64,000 nucleotides of DNA from DAOLCO01 sp964612555 (GTDB taxonomy: Bacteria; Bdellovibrionota_C; UBA2361; SZUA-149; DAOLCO01). The stretch spans positions 62,001 through 126,000 of the forward strand of contig CAZTBW010000001.1 of the NCBI GenBank assembly GCA_964612555.1, in the 5' to 3' direction. Positions within the stretch are counted from its first letter, which is position 1, and each line of letters opens with the position of its first letter. The notes below the pieces were generated by a model, which ran no database searches, was not told where the DNA came from, and saw nothing but the letters and a program-made list of their open reading frames with translations. Shown piece after piece: positions 8,003 through 16,731 of the stretch. A program made the translations under genes and the position numbers.

Positions 8003-10084
8003 CTAGATCTCTTCTAATAATTTAAGTACTAGTTGTGGTTGGAGGTTTGCTTGTGAAAGTACGGCAGCGCCTGTTTGTTGGAGTATTTGGCTTGCTGCAA
8101 GTTTTGCGGATTCATCTGCCACGTCGGTGTCGGTAATCTGGGAGGCTGCGCTTGCAAGGTTTTGAGTGGTAGTTGAAAGGTTTGAAATTGCAGTGTCTAT
8201 TCGTGAGCTTGATGCACCGATACCTGCCCGGGCAAGATTTAAAGTCTCAAGTCGCTGTTTTGCAAGGGTGAGGGTAGTACGTGCAGTTGCCTGGTTTGAT
8301 ACCACCATACCTGAAAGCTCATCAATACCCGTTTTTGAAAGATCACGAAGGAATACATCCATTCCAGTTACTCCGTTTGTATCACCTGCTATAAGGTTGT
8401 CGGAGGAGCTATGAAAATATACTTTGTTGCCATCAGGAGAAATTATGCCAAGTATATTATAAATATAACTACCGTTATTAGCGTCCGTTTCTCCATCAGT
8501 TGATCTGCTTACAAGCTCTATGTCGCCAGTGAGCATGTCTTTTCGATATATTTGAGCACCGCTTGCTCCTGCTACAAGGTTTGATGCATCAGCAGTAAAT
8601 GAAATGTATCGTCCATCTGCACTGATAGTTGCGTCCCAACTACCTACACTTGCCTGTACTCCTTCCTTGTTACTACTGACAAGACGTAGTTCTCCGGTTT
8701 CAATATTCTTAACATACGTTTGTTGCCCAGTAACTCCGCTTATAAGATTTGTAGAATTTTTAGTAAAAGTAAAAAATCGTCCATCTGCACTCAGGGCAGA
8801 TCCTGTACCACTACTACCGTTACTTTGTACACCAGCCTCGTTACTACTTAGAAGCTGAAGTTTTCCTGTATGAAGGTCTTTAAGATATGCCTGTTGCCCA
8901 CTTACTCCGGAAATCAGATTGGAAGAGTTTGACCAGAATGTAACATAACGCCCATCCTGGCTTAAATTGGCATTATAGGTATGGTTATTTCCCTGCACCC
9001 CGTCCTGATTGCTACTTGCAAGTTGTAATTCTCCTGTTTCAAGGTTTTTAACATAGATCTGATTTCCACTTGCTCCGGTGACTCCTGGTATAAGATTAGA
9101 GGAATCTGAAGAAAAGGAAATAAAACGTCCATCTGCGCTTATGCTTGCATCGGCAACTGTTCCATTTGCCTGGACGCCATCCTGAGTAATGCTGCCTACA
9201 CGTAGATTCCCTGTGTGAAGGTCTTTTATATAGACATGTTCGCCAGAGATTCCAGGAATCAGTGGTACGCTGCTATTTGTGATGAACGCAAGATAACGTC
9301 CATCTGCACTTAGCTTGGCTCCCCAGGTATCATCACCCCCAGGAATTTGAGTACCCTGAATGGTGTTGCCAATAATCAGTTCTCCGGTTTCAAGGTTCTT
9401 TACATAGGTATGTCGTATTCCCATCCCCCAAGGATCCAGATTCGTAGCATTTGAGGTAAAAGCGAGAAAACGTCCATCTGCACTGACGGATTCAAGATCA
9501 CTCCGTCCATTCGCCTGTCCACCACCACTTGTGGTGTTAAGTCGTATAGTCTCCCCCGCAGATTGCAAACCAAAGGCATCACTTAAAAGCGCATTTCCAA
9601 CTTGCACTGCCAATCCCCCAGCTACTCCATAACCACCCTGAAGATTTACCAGAGTATTAGAGCCGGTCATTAACTTCATATCATTAAACTTTGTGCTATG
9701 GAGAATCCTGTTATATTCATTCTGTAAGGCAGTCACCTCATCCTGAAGAGGCTTTCGCTGAGCACTACTCAAAGTGCCATTAGCACTCTGTTCTGATATC
9801 TCCGAAATACGAAAAATTATATTAGTCATCTCTCCAATCGCACTTTCTGCAATATTCAGATAACTGATACCATCGTTCAAGTTACGAATACCCTGAGCCA
9901 GTACCGCCCGATCAGCATTAAGAAGCGAAGAAACAGATAAACCGGCTGCATCATCCGATGCACGATTAATCCTCATCCCACTTGATAATCTGTTAAAAGA
10001 AGTTTCAAGGTCTTTACTCGCTCGAGTAAAGTTTCTCTGAGCGTTCATAGAGGCAATGTTGGTAGTAAGAGATAACCTACTCAC
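8003..10084 (-). CDS. flagellin with a seven-repeat beta-propeller replacing the variable domain
   Basis: Structural subunit of the flagellar filament. I choose the GTG at 10084 because GGTGGGG precedes it; the in-frame GTG at 10093 would add three residues (numbering below uses 10093). Residues 1-145 are a standard D0/D1 half (LNAQRNF-like NIASMNAQRNFTRASKDLE, NRLSSGMRINRASDDAAGL) and 600-696 the matching C-terminal half ending in VLKLLEEI. In between, seven repeats of 56-60 residues each contain (S/A)xDGR(F/Y)xxF and YxK(N/D)LxTGxL, the signature of TolB/PD40-type propeller blades found in secreted proteins. At about 693 residues it is more than twice the size of the second flagellin. No other flagellar gene is nearby. 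Confidence 0.9.
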   Translation of the reverse strand: MSRLSLTTNIASMNAQRNFTRASKDLETSFNRLSSGMRINRASDDAAGLSVSSLLNADRAVLAQGIRNLNDGISYLNIAESAIGEMTNIIFRISEISEQSANGTLSSAQRKPLQDEVTALQNEYNRILHSTKFNDMKLMTGSNTLVNLQGGYGVAGGLAVQVGNALLSDAFGLQSAGETIRLNTTSGGGQANGRSDLESVSADGRFLAFTSNATNLDPWGMGIRHTYVKNLETGELIIGNTIQGTQIPGGDDTWGAKLSADGRYLAFITNSSVPLIPGISGEHVYIKDLHTGNLRVGSITQDGVQANGTVADASISADGRFISFSSDSSNLIPGVTGASGNQIYVKNLETGELQLASSNQDGVQGNNHTYNANLSQDGRYVTFWSNSSNLISGVSGQQAYLKDLHTGKLQLLSSNEAGVQSNGSSGTGSALSADGRFFTFTKNSTNLISGVTGQQTYVKNIETGELRLVSSNKEGVQASVGSWDATISADGRYISFTADASNLVAGASGAQIYRKDMLTGDIELVSRSTDGETDANNGSYIYNILGIISPDGNKVYFHSSSDNLIAGDTNGVTGMDVFLRDLSKTGIDELSGMVVSNQATARTTLTLAKQRLETLNLARAGIGASSSRIDTAISNLSTTTQNLASAASQITDTDVADESAKLAASQILQQTGAAVLSQANLQPQLVLKLLEEI
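8309..9547 (-). repeat. degenerate in-gene tandem repeat encoding seven propeller blades
   Basis: The blade motif SADGR(F/Y) or a close variant occurs at flagellin residues 204, 263, 319, 378, 436, 492 and 552, a period of 56-60 codons (about 171 nt). Blades 1 to 6 are similar enough that recombination between them is plausible; the seventh (SPDGNKVYF) is more diverged. Alternate blades share 'KNLETGEL' and 'KDLHTGKL/NL' versions, suggesting expansion by duplication of a two-blade unit. Confidence 0.8.
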
Positions 10085-10142
10085 AAGCCCCACCCGTTTT
10101 TATGAAAAATAGTCGAAACAAAACACCAAAGGTACGTACGGG

Positions 10143-10273
10143 GGGAGAGGAATGTTTCTGTCTGTTTTGCGAAAACTCAAGCGGACTGAGGGCAAGTAGA
10201 CCGTTCAATACATCAACAAACAACCGTCCCGAGGGAGCCATTTGAGCAAAACAGACAGAAACATTCCTCTCCC
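10143..10273 (-). repeat. palindromic element, copy A (conserved core, unique arms)
   Basis: Perfect 28-bp inverted repeat, arms 10143-10170 and 10246-10273, enclosing a core that on the minus strand starts ATGGCTCCCTCG and ends CTCAGTCCGCTTGAGTT. The same core occurs at 35877-35944 and 39251-39317 between arms of different sequence. The 68-nt core differs from copy B at only about 7 positions. It lies about 60 nt upstream of the propeller flagellin. The 10085-10714 gap otherwise contains a 9-bp hairpin (10392-10413), a small AAGCG/CGCTT hairpin (10430-10446) and the gcvP promoter candidate; I see no gene. Confidence 0.85.
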
Positions 10274-10630
10274 AAGCAGCCACTACCAAACTCAAGACGC
10301 AAGTGCACCACAAGACGCAAGCATCTTTTTGAAAAAATAGAATGAAGAATGAATTACGACTACTCATCCTTGTACTGCATACTTCCATGTACAAAACCAT
10401 TTCCATGGTTTTGAAATTTTAAAATCCATAAGCGTGACGAGCGCTTACCTTTTAAAGGTCGGTTAAAACAGCTTATAACTTTAAGGTACCAGCCTCTTTT
10501 TTTGTTAGGGTCTGGATAGATGGATTTGCCTTCATTTCAATGTAAGCTCTCTAAATTAATGAATAAACTTGAAAATGGGTGATTGCTACCCTTTAATTAT
10601 GTCAATCCTTATATCCTATAGATACCTCTC

Positions 10631-10660
10631 TTGCGGTTGCTTGCTCTTACTATATATAAT
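10631..10660 (+). promoter_or_regulatory. sigma70-like promoter for gcvP
   Basis: TTGCGG (10631-10636), 18-nt spacer, TATAAT (10655-10660), placing the transcript start about 45-50 nt ahead of the gcvP ATG. I looked for a glycine riboswitch in the leader and upstream gap and did not see its conserved motifs. Confidence 0.4.
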
Positions 10661-10714
10661 TTACAGAATTTTTAATTAAAGCATTAATTTAAAGTATTAA
10701 TAAGAGCTGTTTCT

Positions 10715-13546
10715 ATGAGTTCAAATTTTCCTTCACGACATATTGGTCCGGACAGTAACGAAATTAACGAGATGCTTGGAACGATTGGTGTTTCTTCGCT
10801 TGAGCAGCTTATTGATGAAACTGTCCCATCTGAAATCAGAGCCAGGGATAAATTGGGACTTCCGGAGTCCCTGAGTGAGCATGAGGCTTTGAATCTTCTT
10901 AAATCTATTGCTTCTACAAACAAGCTCTGGAGATGTTTTATCGGACAGGGGTATTATGGAACGCTTACTCCCGGAGTGATCTTACGTAACATACTTGAGA
11001 ACCCATCCTGGTACACTCAATATACTCCGTACCAGGCTGAAATTGCACAGGGTCGCCTTGAAGCGCTACTTAACTTTCAAACAATGGTATGCGATCTGAC
11101 AGGCATGGAGATTGCCAACAGTTCACTTCTTGATGAGGGAACTGCTCTGGCAGAAGCAATGACCATGGCATGGAGGATAAAAAAACTTGTAAAAGACCCT
11201 GTCTTTGCCGTACATTCGGGAATCCACCCTCAGTCACTTGAGGTAATGCAGACAAGAGCAGAGCCTCTTGGTATCAAGCTTGTGCTCCTCGACAGTCTTG
11301 ATGAAGTAAATAACGTAACAAATTTAACGGGTGTTATCATCCAATCACCTTTAAGCGATGGTGAGATTCTGGATGTATCCTCCTGGGCATCTTTATCTCA
11401 CAGTAAAGACGCTTTTCTTATTGTTGCGGCTGATCTTCTTTCACTTTGTTTGATTAAAAGCCCCGGCTCTCAGGGTGCGGATATAGTTGTGGGCAGTGCC
11501 CAGAGATTTGGAGTTCCTCTTGGCTACGGTGGTCCGCACGCTGCCTTTATGGCATGTAAAACCCTGTTTCAGCGAGAGATGCCCGGAAGAATTGTCGGGG
11601 TTTCAAAAGATTCTCACGGTAAGCCCGCCTATCGTCTTTCACTTCAGACAAGAGAACAACATATCAAACGTGAACGTGCTACAAGTAATATCTGCACTGC
11701 ACAAGTTCTCCTTGCAATAATGGCAAGTATGTATGCGGTTTATCATGGACCAAAGGGACTTAAAAAAATCGCTCTCGATGTTGCTTCCAGAACAAATGCT
11801 CTTGCCATGCTTTTAAAAGAGCAGGGTATATCTGTCAGGCATCAGAGTTACTTTGATACTCTGAGAACAACTCCCTTCTCTGATGTTTCAGCTATAAGAA
11901 AGAGGGCTGAGGAAAAAGAGATTAATCTAAGGTACTATGAAGACCAAAGTGTCGGGATAAGTCTTGATGAGACCACCTCAAATGCTGATCTCCCGGATAT
12001 TATTTATGTCCTTGGTGGAAAAGATATCTCCCTGAAGGAAGTCCTGGAGAAGATGGGTAACACTGCCATTTCTTCAGCCACTATGAGAAATGATGAGTTT
12101 CTTACACATCCCGTCTTTAACAGTTATCATTCTGAAACTGAAATGCTTCGCTATATTAAACGTCTTGAGGGGAGAGATCTTTCACTTGCTCATTCAATGA
12201 TTCCCCTTGGTTCCTGCACCATGAAGCTTAACGCAACTTCAGAGATGTTGCCGGTCAGCTGGGCTGAGTTCTCTCAAATACATCCTTTTGTCCCCAGGGA
12301 GCAGGCGTCCGGGTACAAAACCATATGTGATGAACTATCTGAATACATCGGGGAGATTACCGGTCTCCCGGCAGTGTCATTACAACCTAATGCCGGCTCT
12401 CAAGGGGAGTATGCAGGTTTACTTACCATAAGAAATTATCTTCACTCTAAGGGAGAAGGGCAGAGGGATGTATGCCTTATTCCGTCTTCAGCTCACGGAA
12501 CCAATCCTGCAAGTGCGCAGATGGTTGGTATGAAAGTGGTGGTGGTTGCTTGTGACAGTGAAGGTAATATTGATCTGAATGATTTTAGAGAGAAAGTATC
12601 CTTGCACAAGGACAGACTTGCTGCTCTGATGGTGACTTATCCGTCTACGCATGGGGTTTTTGAAGAAGGGATAATAGGTATCACGACACTTGTTCATCAG
12701 GCGGGTGGATATGTTTACATGGACGGTGCAAATCTTAACGCACAGGTGGGTTTATGCAAAGCCTCCTCGATTGGGGCGGATGTTTGCCACTTAAATCTCC
12801 ATAAAACTTTTTGTATTCCTCATGGGGGCGGAGGTCCGGGGATGGGTCCTATTGCTTCGATTGAGGAATTCAGACCGTATTTACCGGGTCATCAGTCTAT
12901 TAATCTTTTTGGTTCAGGTGCTGTTTCAGCAGCTCCATTTGGCTCGGCAAATATTCTTCTCATTTCATGGATGTATATAAGAATGATGGGAGGGGAGGGC
13001 TTAACACGTGCCACGGAGCTTGCCATACTCAATGCAAATTATATAGCCAAGGTTCTGGAGCCCTACTACGAGGTTCTATATAAAGGTAACAAGGGAAGAG
13101 TGGCTCATGAGTGTATCCTTGATTTGAGGAATCTTAAAAAGTCAGTTGGCATTGATGTTACTGACATAGCAAAGCGTTTGATGGATTATGGATTTCATGC
13201 CCCGACAGTGTCTTTTCCCGTTCCTGAAACTCTGATGATTGAGCCAACAGAAAGCGAATCAAAAGCAGAACTTGATCGTTTCTCTGATGCCATGATTGCA
13301 ATTGCAGAAGAAATAAATGAAGTTAAAAACGCTACAATAAAAGCTGAGGAGAGTCCCTTGAGAAATGCTCCTCACACTATTGAATGTCTTTTGACAGAAG
13401 AATGGAACAGAGCCTACTCCAAAGAAAAGGCAGTCTATCCCCGCCCATGGGTGAGGGAGAGAAAGTTCTGGGCTTCAGTCGGAAGAATTGATAATGCCTA
13501 TGGGGACAGGAACCTTTTCTGTCAATGCGTGCCAATTGAAGAGTAG
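10715..13546 (+). CDS. gcvP: glycine dehydrogenase (decarboxylating), P-protein, full length
   Basis: PLP-dependent decarboxylation of glycine with transfer of the aminomethyl group to lipoylated H-protein, first step of the glycine cleavage system. The 943 residues contain both the inactive N-terminal and the catalytic C-terminal half fused as in most proteobacteria. The PLP lysine is in NLHKTF (about residue 697), followed by PHGGGGPGMGP. The N-terminal half starts with the typical FPSRHIGPD. gcvT and gcvH are absent from the window, so the system is split on this chromosome or the partners lie elsewhere. The gene stands alone between two flagellin genes. Confidence 0.97.
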   Translation: MSSNFPSRHIGPDSNEINEMLGTIGVSSLEQLIDETVPSEIRARDKLGLPESLSEHEALNLLKSIASTNKLWRCFIGQGYYGTLTPGVILRNILENPSWYTQYTPYQAEIAQGRLEALLNFQTMVCDLTGMEIANSSLLDEGTALAEAMTMAWRIKKLVKDPVFAVHSGIHPQSLEVMQTRAEPLGIKLVLLDSLDEVNNVTNLTGVIIQSPLSDGEILDVSSWASLSHSKDAFLIVAADLLSLCLIKSPGSQGADIVVGSAQRFGVPLGYGGPHAAFMACKTLFQREMPGRIVGVSKDSHGKPAYRLSLQTREQHIKRERATSNICTAQVLLAIMASMYAVYHGPKGLKKIALDVASRTNALAMLLKEQGISVRHQSYFDTLRTTPFSDVSAIRKRAEEKEINLRYYEDQSVGISLDETTSNADLPDIIYVLGGKDISLKEVLEKMGNTAISSATMRNDEFLTHPVFNSYHSETEMLRYIKRLEGRDLSLAHSMIPLGSCTMKLNATSEMLPVSWAEFSQIHPFVPREQASGYKTICDELSEYIGEITGLPAVSLQPNAGSQGEYAGLLTIRNYLHSKGEGQRDVCLIPSSAHGTNPASAQMVGMKVVVVACDSEGNIDLNDFREKVSLHKDRLAALMVTYPSTHGVFEEGIIGITTLVHQAGGYVYMDGANLNAQVGLCKASSIGADVCHLNLHKTFCIPHGGGGPGMGPIASIEEFRPYLPGHQSINLFGSGAVSAAPFGSANILLISWMYIRMMGGEGLTRATELAILNANYIAKVLEPYYEVLYKGNKGRVAHECILDLRNLKKSVGIDVTDIAKRLMDYGFHAPTVSFPVPETLMIEPTESESKAELDRFSDAMIAIAEEINEVKNATIKAEESPLRNAPHTIECLLTEEWNRAYSKEKAVYPRPWVRERKFWASVGRIDNAYGDRNLFCQCVPIEE

Positions 13547-13669
13547 CGATTATTTTTCTACATTATTTTTTACTCTGCGAGGCAAACCCTCTTTTGTGCT
13601 ACAAGTATAACTTAATTAATATATAATAGTTAGTATATTCAGGTAGTTAAAGCATTTATGTGTATATTC

Positions 13670-13697
13670 TTTAGTTATTTACTAAGTATGTCGATAG
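13670..13697 (+). promoter_or_regulatory. sigma28-like flagellar promoter
   Basis: TTTAGTTA (13670-13677), 12-nt spacer, GTCGATAG (13690-13697) resembles the FliA consensus TAAAGTTT-N11-GCCGATAA (5/8 and 6/8 matches). It would give an 85-nt leader to the flagellin ATG at 13790. The match is imperfect, and it is only meaningful because of the gene behind it. Confidence 0.4.
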
Positions 13698-13789
13698 CTA
13701 TCTTTATCTAGAAGGATCTATTTGAAATTTACTCACAAGGTTGTGAATTGGTATCTGTGTAAAGGATAGTAATCACGGGGTACATTCAA

Positions 13790-14599
13790 ATGGCGATTCG
13801 TATAAATAACAATCAGGTTGCTCTTGGGTTAAACAGGAATTTAAATAAGTTTACTGATAGATTACAAGAGAATTTTAGAGCACTTTCAAGTGGCAGCAGA
13901 TTTACAAAACCATCAGTAGACCCATCTGCTATGCAATTAGCAGAAAAATTATCTTCTGAAATAAGAAATTCCGGTCAAGCTGCAAGAAATATCAGTGATG
14001 CTGTTTCATTTTTAAACATAGCAGATGGAGCGTTGGAGTCGGCAGGTCATATTACGGCAAGACTTGAAGAACTGGCTACTCAGGCGTCTAATGGTACTTT
14101 ATCAGATTCGCAGAGGATAGCCCTTAATAATGAGTATCAAGCTCTTATGGGGGAGCTTGACAGAATTTCGTCCCAGACCAGGTTTAATGATACGCAAGTT
14201 TTTGGTTCCACTACCACCATTCAAAGTGGTACGGATGGCAGTGCTTCATCCCGATTGACTGTTACTCTGCCAAGCCTCAGCAGTAGTAGTCAGGGAACGG
14301 ACATTTCGACGCAATCAGGTGCTCAGGCTACAATGGATTTATTGAAAGACGCAAGAAGCACAATCTCTGCCGCAAGATCGGAAGTTGGTGCTAACGAAAG
14401 CAGACTACAAACTGCTTTTGAGAATTTGCAAACACAACGTATGAACAATATCGAAGCAAGAAGCAGAATAGCAGACACAGATTTTGCAGCAGAAGCCGCT
14501 AAATTAGCTGCTAACAAGATACTTCAAAGCACCAACACCTCACTTGCTTCAATAAATAACAACAATTTAACAAATGTTCTAAAACTGCTTCGGGCGTAG
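13790..14599 (+). CDS. fliC: flagellin (short form)
   Basis: 269 residues, nearly all D0/D1 core: N-terminus MAIRINNNQVALGLNRNL, then LSSGSRFTKPSVDPSAMQL, and C-terminus RSRIADTDFAAEAAKLAANKIL...NVLKLLRA. Only about 40 residues of Ser/Thr-rich linker sit between the halves, so this subunit has no outer domain. It is probably the bulk filament subunit, with the propeller flagellin as a minor or alternative one; that ratio is inferred. The gene is preceded by a sigma28-like promoter. Confidence 0.93.
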   Translation: MAIRINNNQVALGLNRNLNKFTDRLQENFRALSSGSRFTKPSVDPSAMQLAEKLSSEIRNSGQAARNISDAVSFLNIADGALESAGHITARLEELATQASNGTLSDSQRIALNNEYQALMGELDRISSQTRFNDTQVFGSTTTIQSGTDGSASSRLTVTLPSLSSSSQGTDISTQSGAQATMDLLKDARSTISAARSEVGANESRLQTAFENLQTQRMNNIEARSRIADTDFAAEAAKLAANKILQSTNTSLASINNNNLTNVLKLLRA

Positions 14600-14612
14600 A
14601 TAAAAGTTTTTC

Positions 14613-15605
14613 TCAGCTCTCGAACTCGGACTTGTACCACTTATAGAACACTTCCATCCCATCCCTGAAGTTTGTCCTGGGATTATAGGATAAGGCATTT
14701 TTTGCTTTTGAAATATCAGCGTTTGTTATACTCACATCACCCGCCTGCATACCCATCTGATTGATCTTCAGCTTGTTTCCCGTGACGGTCTCAATGGTTT
14801 CAATCGCCTCATTTAATGATACCGTGGCGGAGTTTCCAAGATTAAAAATATCAAATGGTCTGGGATTTTTCAGGGCACTTACAAAGCCTTCACTGAAGTC
14901 GTCTATATAAGTATAATCTCTTCTTGTAGTACCATCCCCGAACCTGTTTATTGCCTGACCTTTTATTGCGGACTGAAGAAAGAGCCATGGCGCCATATCA
15001 GGTCTTCCCCGTGGTCCATATACGGTAAATGGGCGTATAATTGTAATGGGGATTGAGTAGAGGTGGTGGTAGGTATGGGCTAAAACTTCAGATGCTTTTT
15101 TTGTGGCAGCGTAAGGTGATATCGGTCGATCAGTGGCGGAATCATCTTCCCTGAATGGAATTTCTTTTGAATTTCCATATACAGATGATGATGAGGTGAG
15201 CACAAGATTATCTACCCGTTTTTCTTTTGCAATTTCAAGAATGTTAAGACTCCCCTCTACATTGACTTTCTGATACAGGAGAGGGTTCTGAATCGAAGGG
15301 CGAACACCAGCCCGGGCTGCGATATGAGCAATCCTTGAGATCGAAATATTGCCCAGTTTTTCTCTTATGGAATCAAGATTACATATGTCTTCAATCATGT
15401 AATCGAAATCAGGATATTTGAGAAGGATTTCCAGATTTCTTTTTTTGTATTCGACAGGATAGTAATCATTAAGGTCATCAATCCCAAGTACTGAAAAGCC
15501 TTCTCCCAGCAGTCTTTCAGTGACGTGTGACCCGATAAAGCCGGCAGCTCCCGTTACAAGGAAGTCATAGTTCTTTTTATTAATTTTATCAGTTACAGGT
15601 CTCAT
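14613..15605 (-). CDS. NAD-dependent sugar epimerase (UDP-glucuronate 4-epimerase-like)
   Basis: Short-chain dehydrogenase of the extended type acting on nucleotide sugars, probably for envelope polysaccharide. I take ATG 15605 (preceded by AGGGAA) instead of the upstream in-frame ATG at 15731, whose extra 42 residues do not resemble the family. Visible: VTGAAGFIGSHVTERLL for NAD, SSSSVYG, catalytic YAATKKASE (YxxxK), RPFTVYGPRGRPDMA. The RPDMA segment and 330 residues match UDP-glucuronate/UDP-glucose epimerases. Downstream partner of the lipoprotein and phosphoribosyltransferase genes on the same strand. Confidence 0.88.
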   Translation of the reverse strand: MRPVTDKINKKNYDFLVTGAAGFIGSHVTERLLGEGFSVLGIDDLNDYYPVEYKKRNLEILLKYPDFDYMIEDICNLDSIREKLGNISISRIAHIAARAGVRPSIQNPLLYQKVNVEGSLNILEIAKEKRVDNLVLTSSSSVYGNSKEIPFREDDSATDRPISPYAATKKASEVLAHTYHHLYSIPITIIRPFTVYGPRGRPDMAPWLFLQSAIKGQAINRFGDGTTRRDYTYIDDFSEGFVSALKNPRPFDIFNLGNSATVSLNEAIETIETVTGNKLKINQMGMQAGDVSITNADISKAKNALSYNPRTNFRDGMEVFYKWYKSEFES

Positions 15606-15624
15606 AACATATTTCCCTGATACA

Positions 15625-16008
15625 CTACCTCCCAATAAGTGATCTGGGAACGTAACGAAGAACTGTCTCCGGCATCCGTTTGCAAAGAACCACCATTTCA
15701 GGTTTTTTAGGTTCAGTGCCGGGTCGGGCAAGTGAGGAAAAGCAGTCCCATCTATCTTTCCCGAGGGTGTTCAAAGTGGTCTTGATGCGGGAGCTGTCTG
15801 ATTCCAGAGGAAAGACCTCAACGTGATATTCCACCTGAGACAGCTTTTCTACCTCTTCAAGTGATGGTGCCGAGCTTTTAGTGATGTCATTCAGAGCAGA
15901 TTGAAGCTTATCCTCGAAAGTTTTTTGAAATTCGCCGCTTTTTGTACCATCACAGGATGATACTGACAGAATAAAAGTGAGGAAAAAAAGCTTTTGTTTG
16001 ATCTTCAT
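15625..16008 (-). CDS. small lipoprotein of unknown function
   Basis: 127 residues from the ATG at 16008 (an ATG 18 nt earlier is possible and would overlap the preceding gene). MKIKQKLFFLTFILSVSSC is a lipoprotein signal with lipobox VSSC, so Cys19 should be lipidated. The mature part is about 108 residues, charged, with several Cys (WDCFSS, VVLCKR). No family recognised. It lies between the phosphoribosyltransferase and epimerase in a compact leftward operon. Confidence 0.65.
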   Translation of the reverse strand: MKIKQKLFFLTFILSVSSCDGTKSGEFQKTFEDKLQSALNDITKSSAPSLEEVEKLSQVEYHVEVFPLESDSSRIKTTLNTLGKDRWDCFSSLARPGTEPKKPEMVVLCKRMPETVLRYVPRSLIGR

Positions 16009-16018
16009 TGCAAGTTTA

Positions 16019-16534
16019 CTATTCAAGCAAGTTTACAGGGTCTCCGGTAAGGGATGCAACCACGGGCACCGGTCCGGGTCCAAAGGTTCTGTCAATAAGA
16101 GCTGCCCAGGCAAGTATATGTGCACCACTGAGTGACAATTTCGAATGTGCCTCAAGACATGATCTTCCCGTAGTTATTACATCATTGATGATTACTGCAT
16201 TTTTGCCTTTTACCTGACTTGCTTTTCCGTTACCCTTGTTGAACTCTTCCAGACTGAGAATCATGGGTTCAGGGAGGTGATTCTCTGTAAGTGAAGTGGC
16301 AATTGCCTGAGCAAGATTTGAGGTACTGCCAGGCATTTCAAGAAGTATCTCCGGTTCAAGTGGGCTGGTGCAATCAAGCAGTCTTCCCGCAAGATAGTTT
16401 GCACAATAGGCAACGTCTTGTTCGGACAGATATTCAACACGATAGAAGGTTGTAGATTCACAGTTTCTGGAAAGTTTAACAGGTACCTCAAAGCGTTCCG
16501 TAATTTTTTCAAATAACTCCTGAAACACACTCAT
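16019..16534 (-). CDS. phosphoribosyltransferase-family protein (orotate PRTase-like)
   Basis: 171 residues. The PRPP-binding loop is clear: AVIINDVITTGRSCLEA, equal to the VxxxDDVxTTGxS motif with Asn-Asp in place of Asp-Asp. Upstream are LEPEILLEMPGSTSNLAQAIA and a flexible-loop region with Lys. PyrE proteins are usually longer (about 200) and this one may instead be a ComF-like or regulatory PRTase, so the substrate is uncertain. First gene of the leftward operon. Confidence 0.65.
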   Translation of the reverse strand: MSVFQELFEKITERFEVPVKLSRNCESTTFYRVEYLSEQDVAYCANYLAGRLLDCTSPLEPEILLEMPGSTSNLAQAIATSLTENHLPEPMILSLEEFNKGNGKASQVKGKNAVIINDVITTGRSCLEAHSKLSLSGAHILAWAALIDRTFGPGPVPVVASLTGDPVNLLE

Positions 16535-16731
16535 ATTAGCTTACACCTGAATTATATGCAGATTGAAAAATACTCTTAAAAGTCGCTCAAATTACCCTTT
16601 TATTTGTAAAAAGTAAAAAAATATATGGTATAAAGCTTTTATTTCATATTAGAGATTCTTTTATAATCATATTTTTTATGTATAATAACCCCAAATATTC
16701 ATTTTTGCTGTAATACCCATAAGACCAAGGC

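Noticed and set aside
10077..10406. 109-codon minus-strand frame through palindromic element A
   Set aside because: It runs through both arms of the inverted repeat and the flagellin leader, and its similar stretch with copy B comes from the shared element, not a shared protein.
10440..10714. Glycine riboswitch ahead of gcvP
   Set aside because: Neither the conserved aptamer motifs nor a tandem architecture can be seen in the leader.
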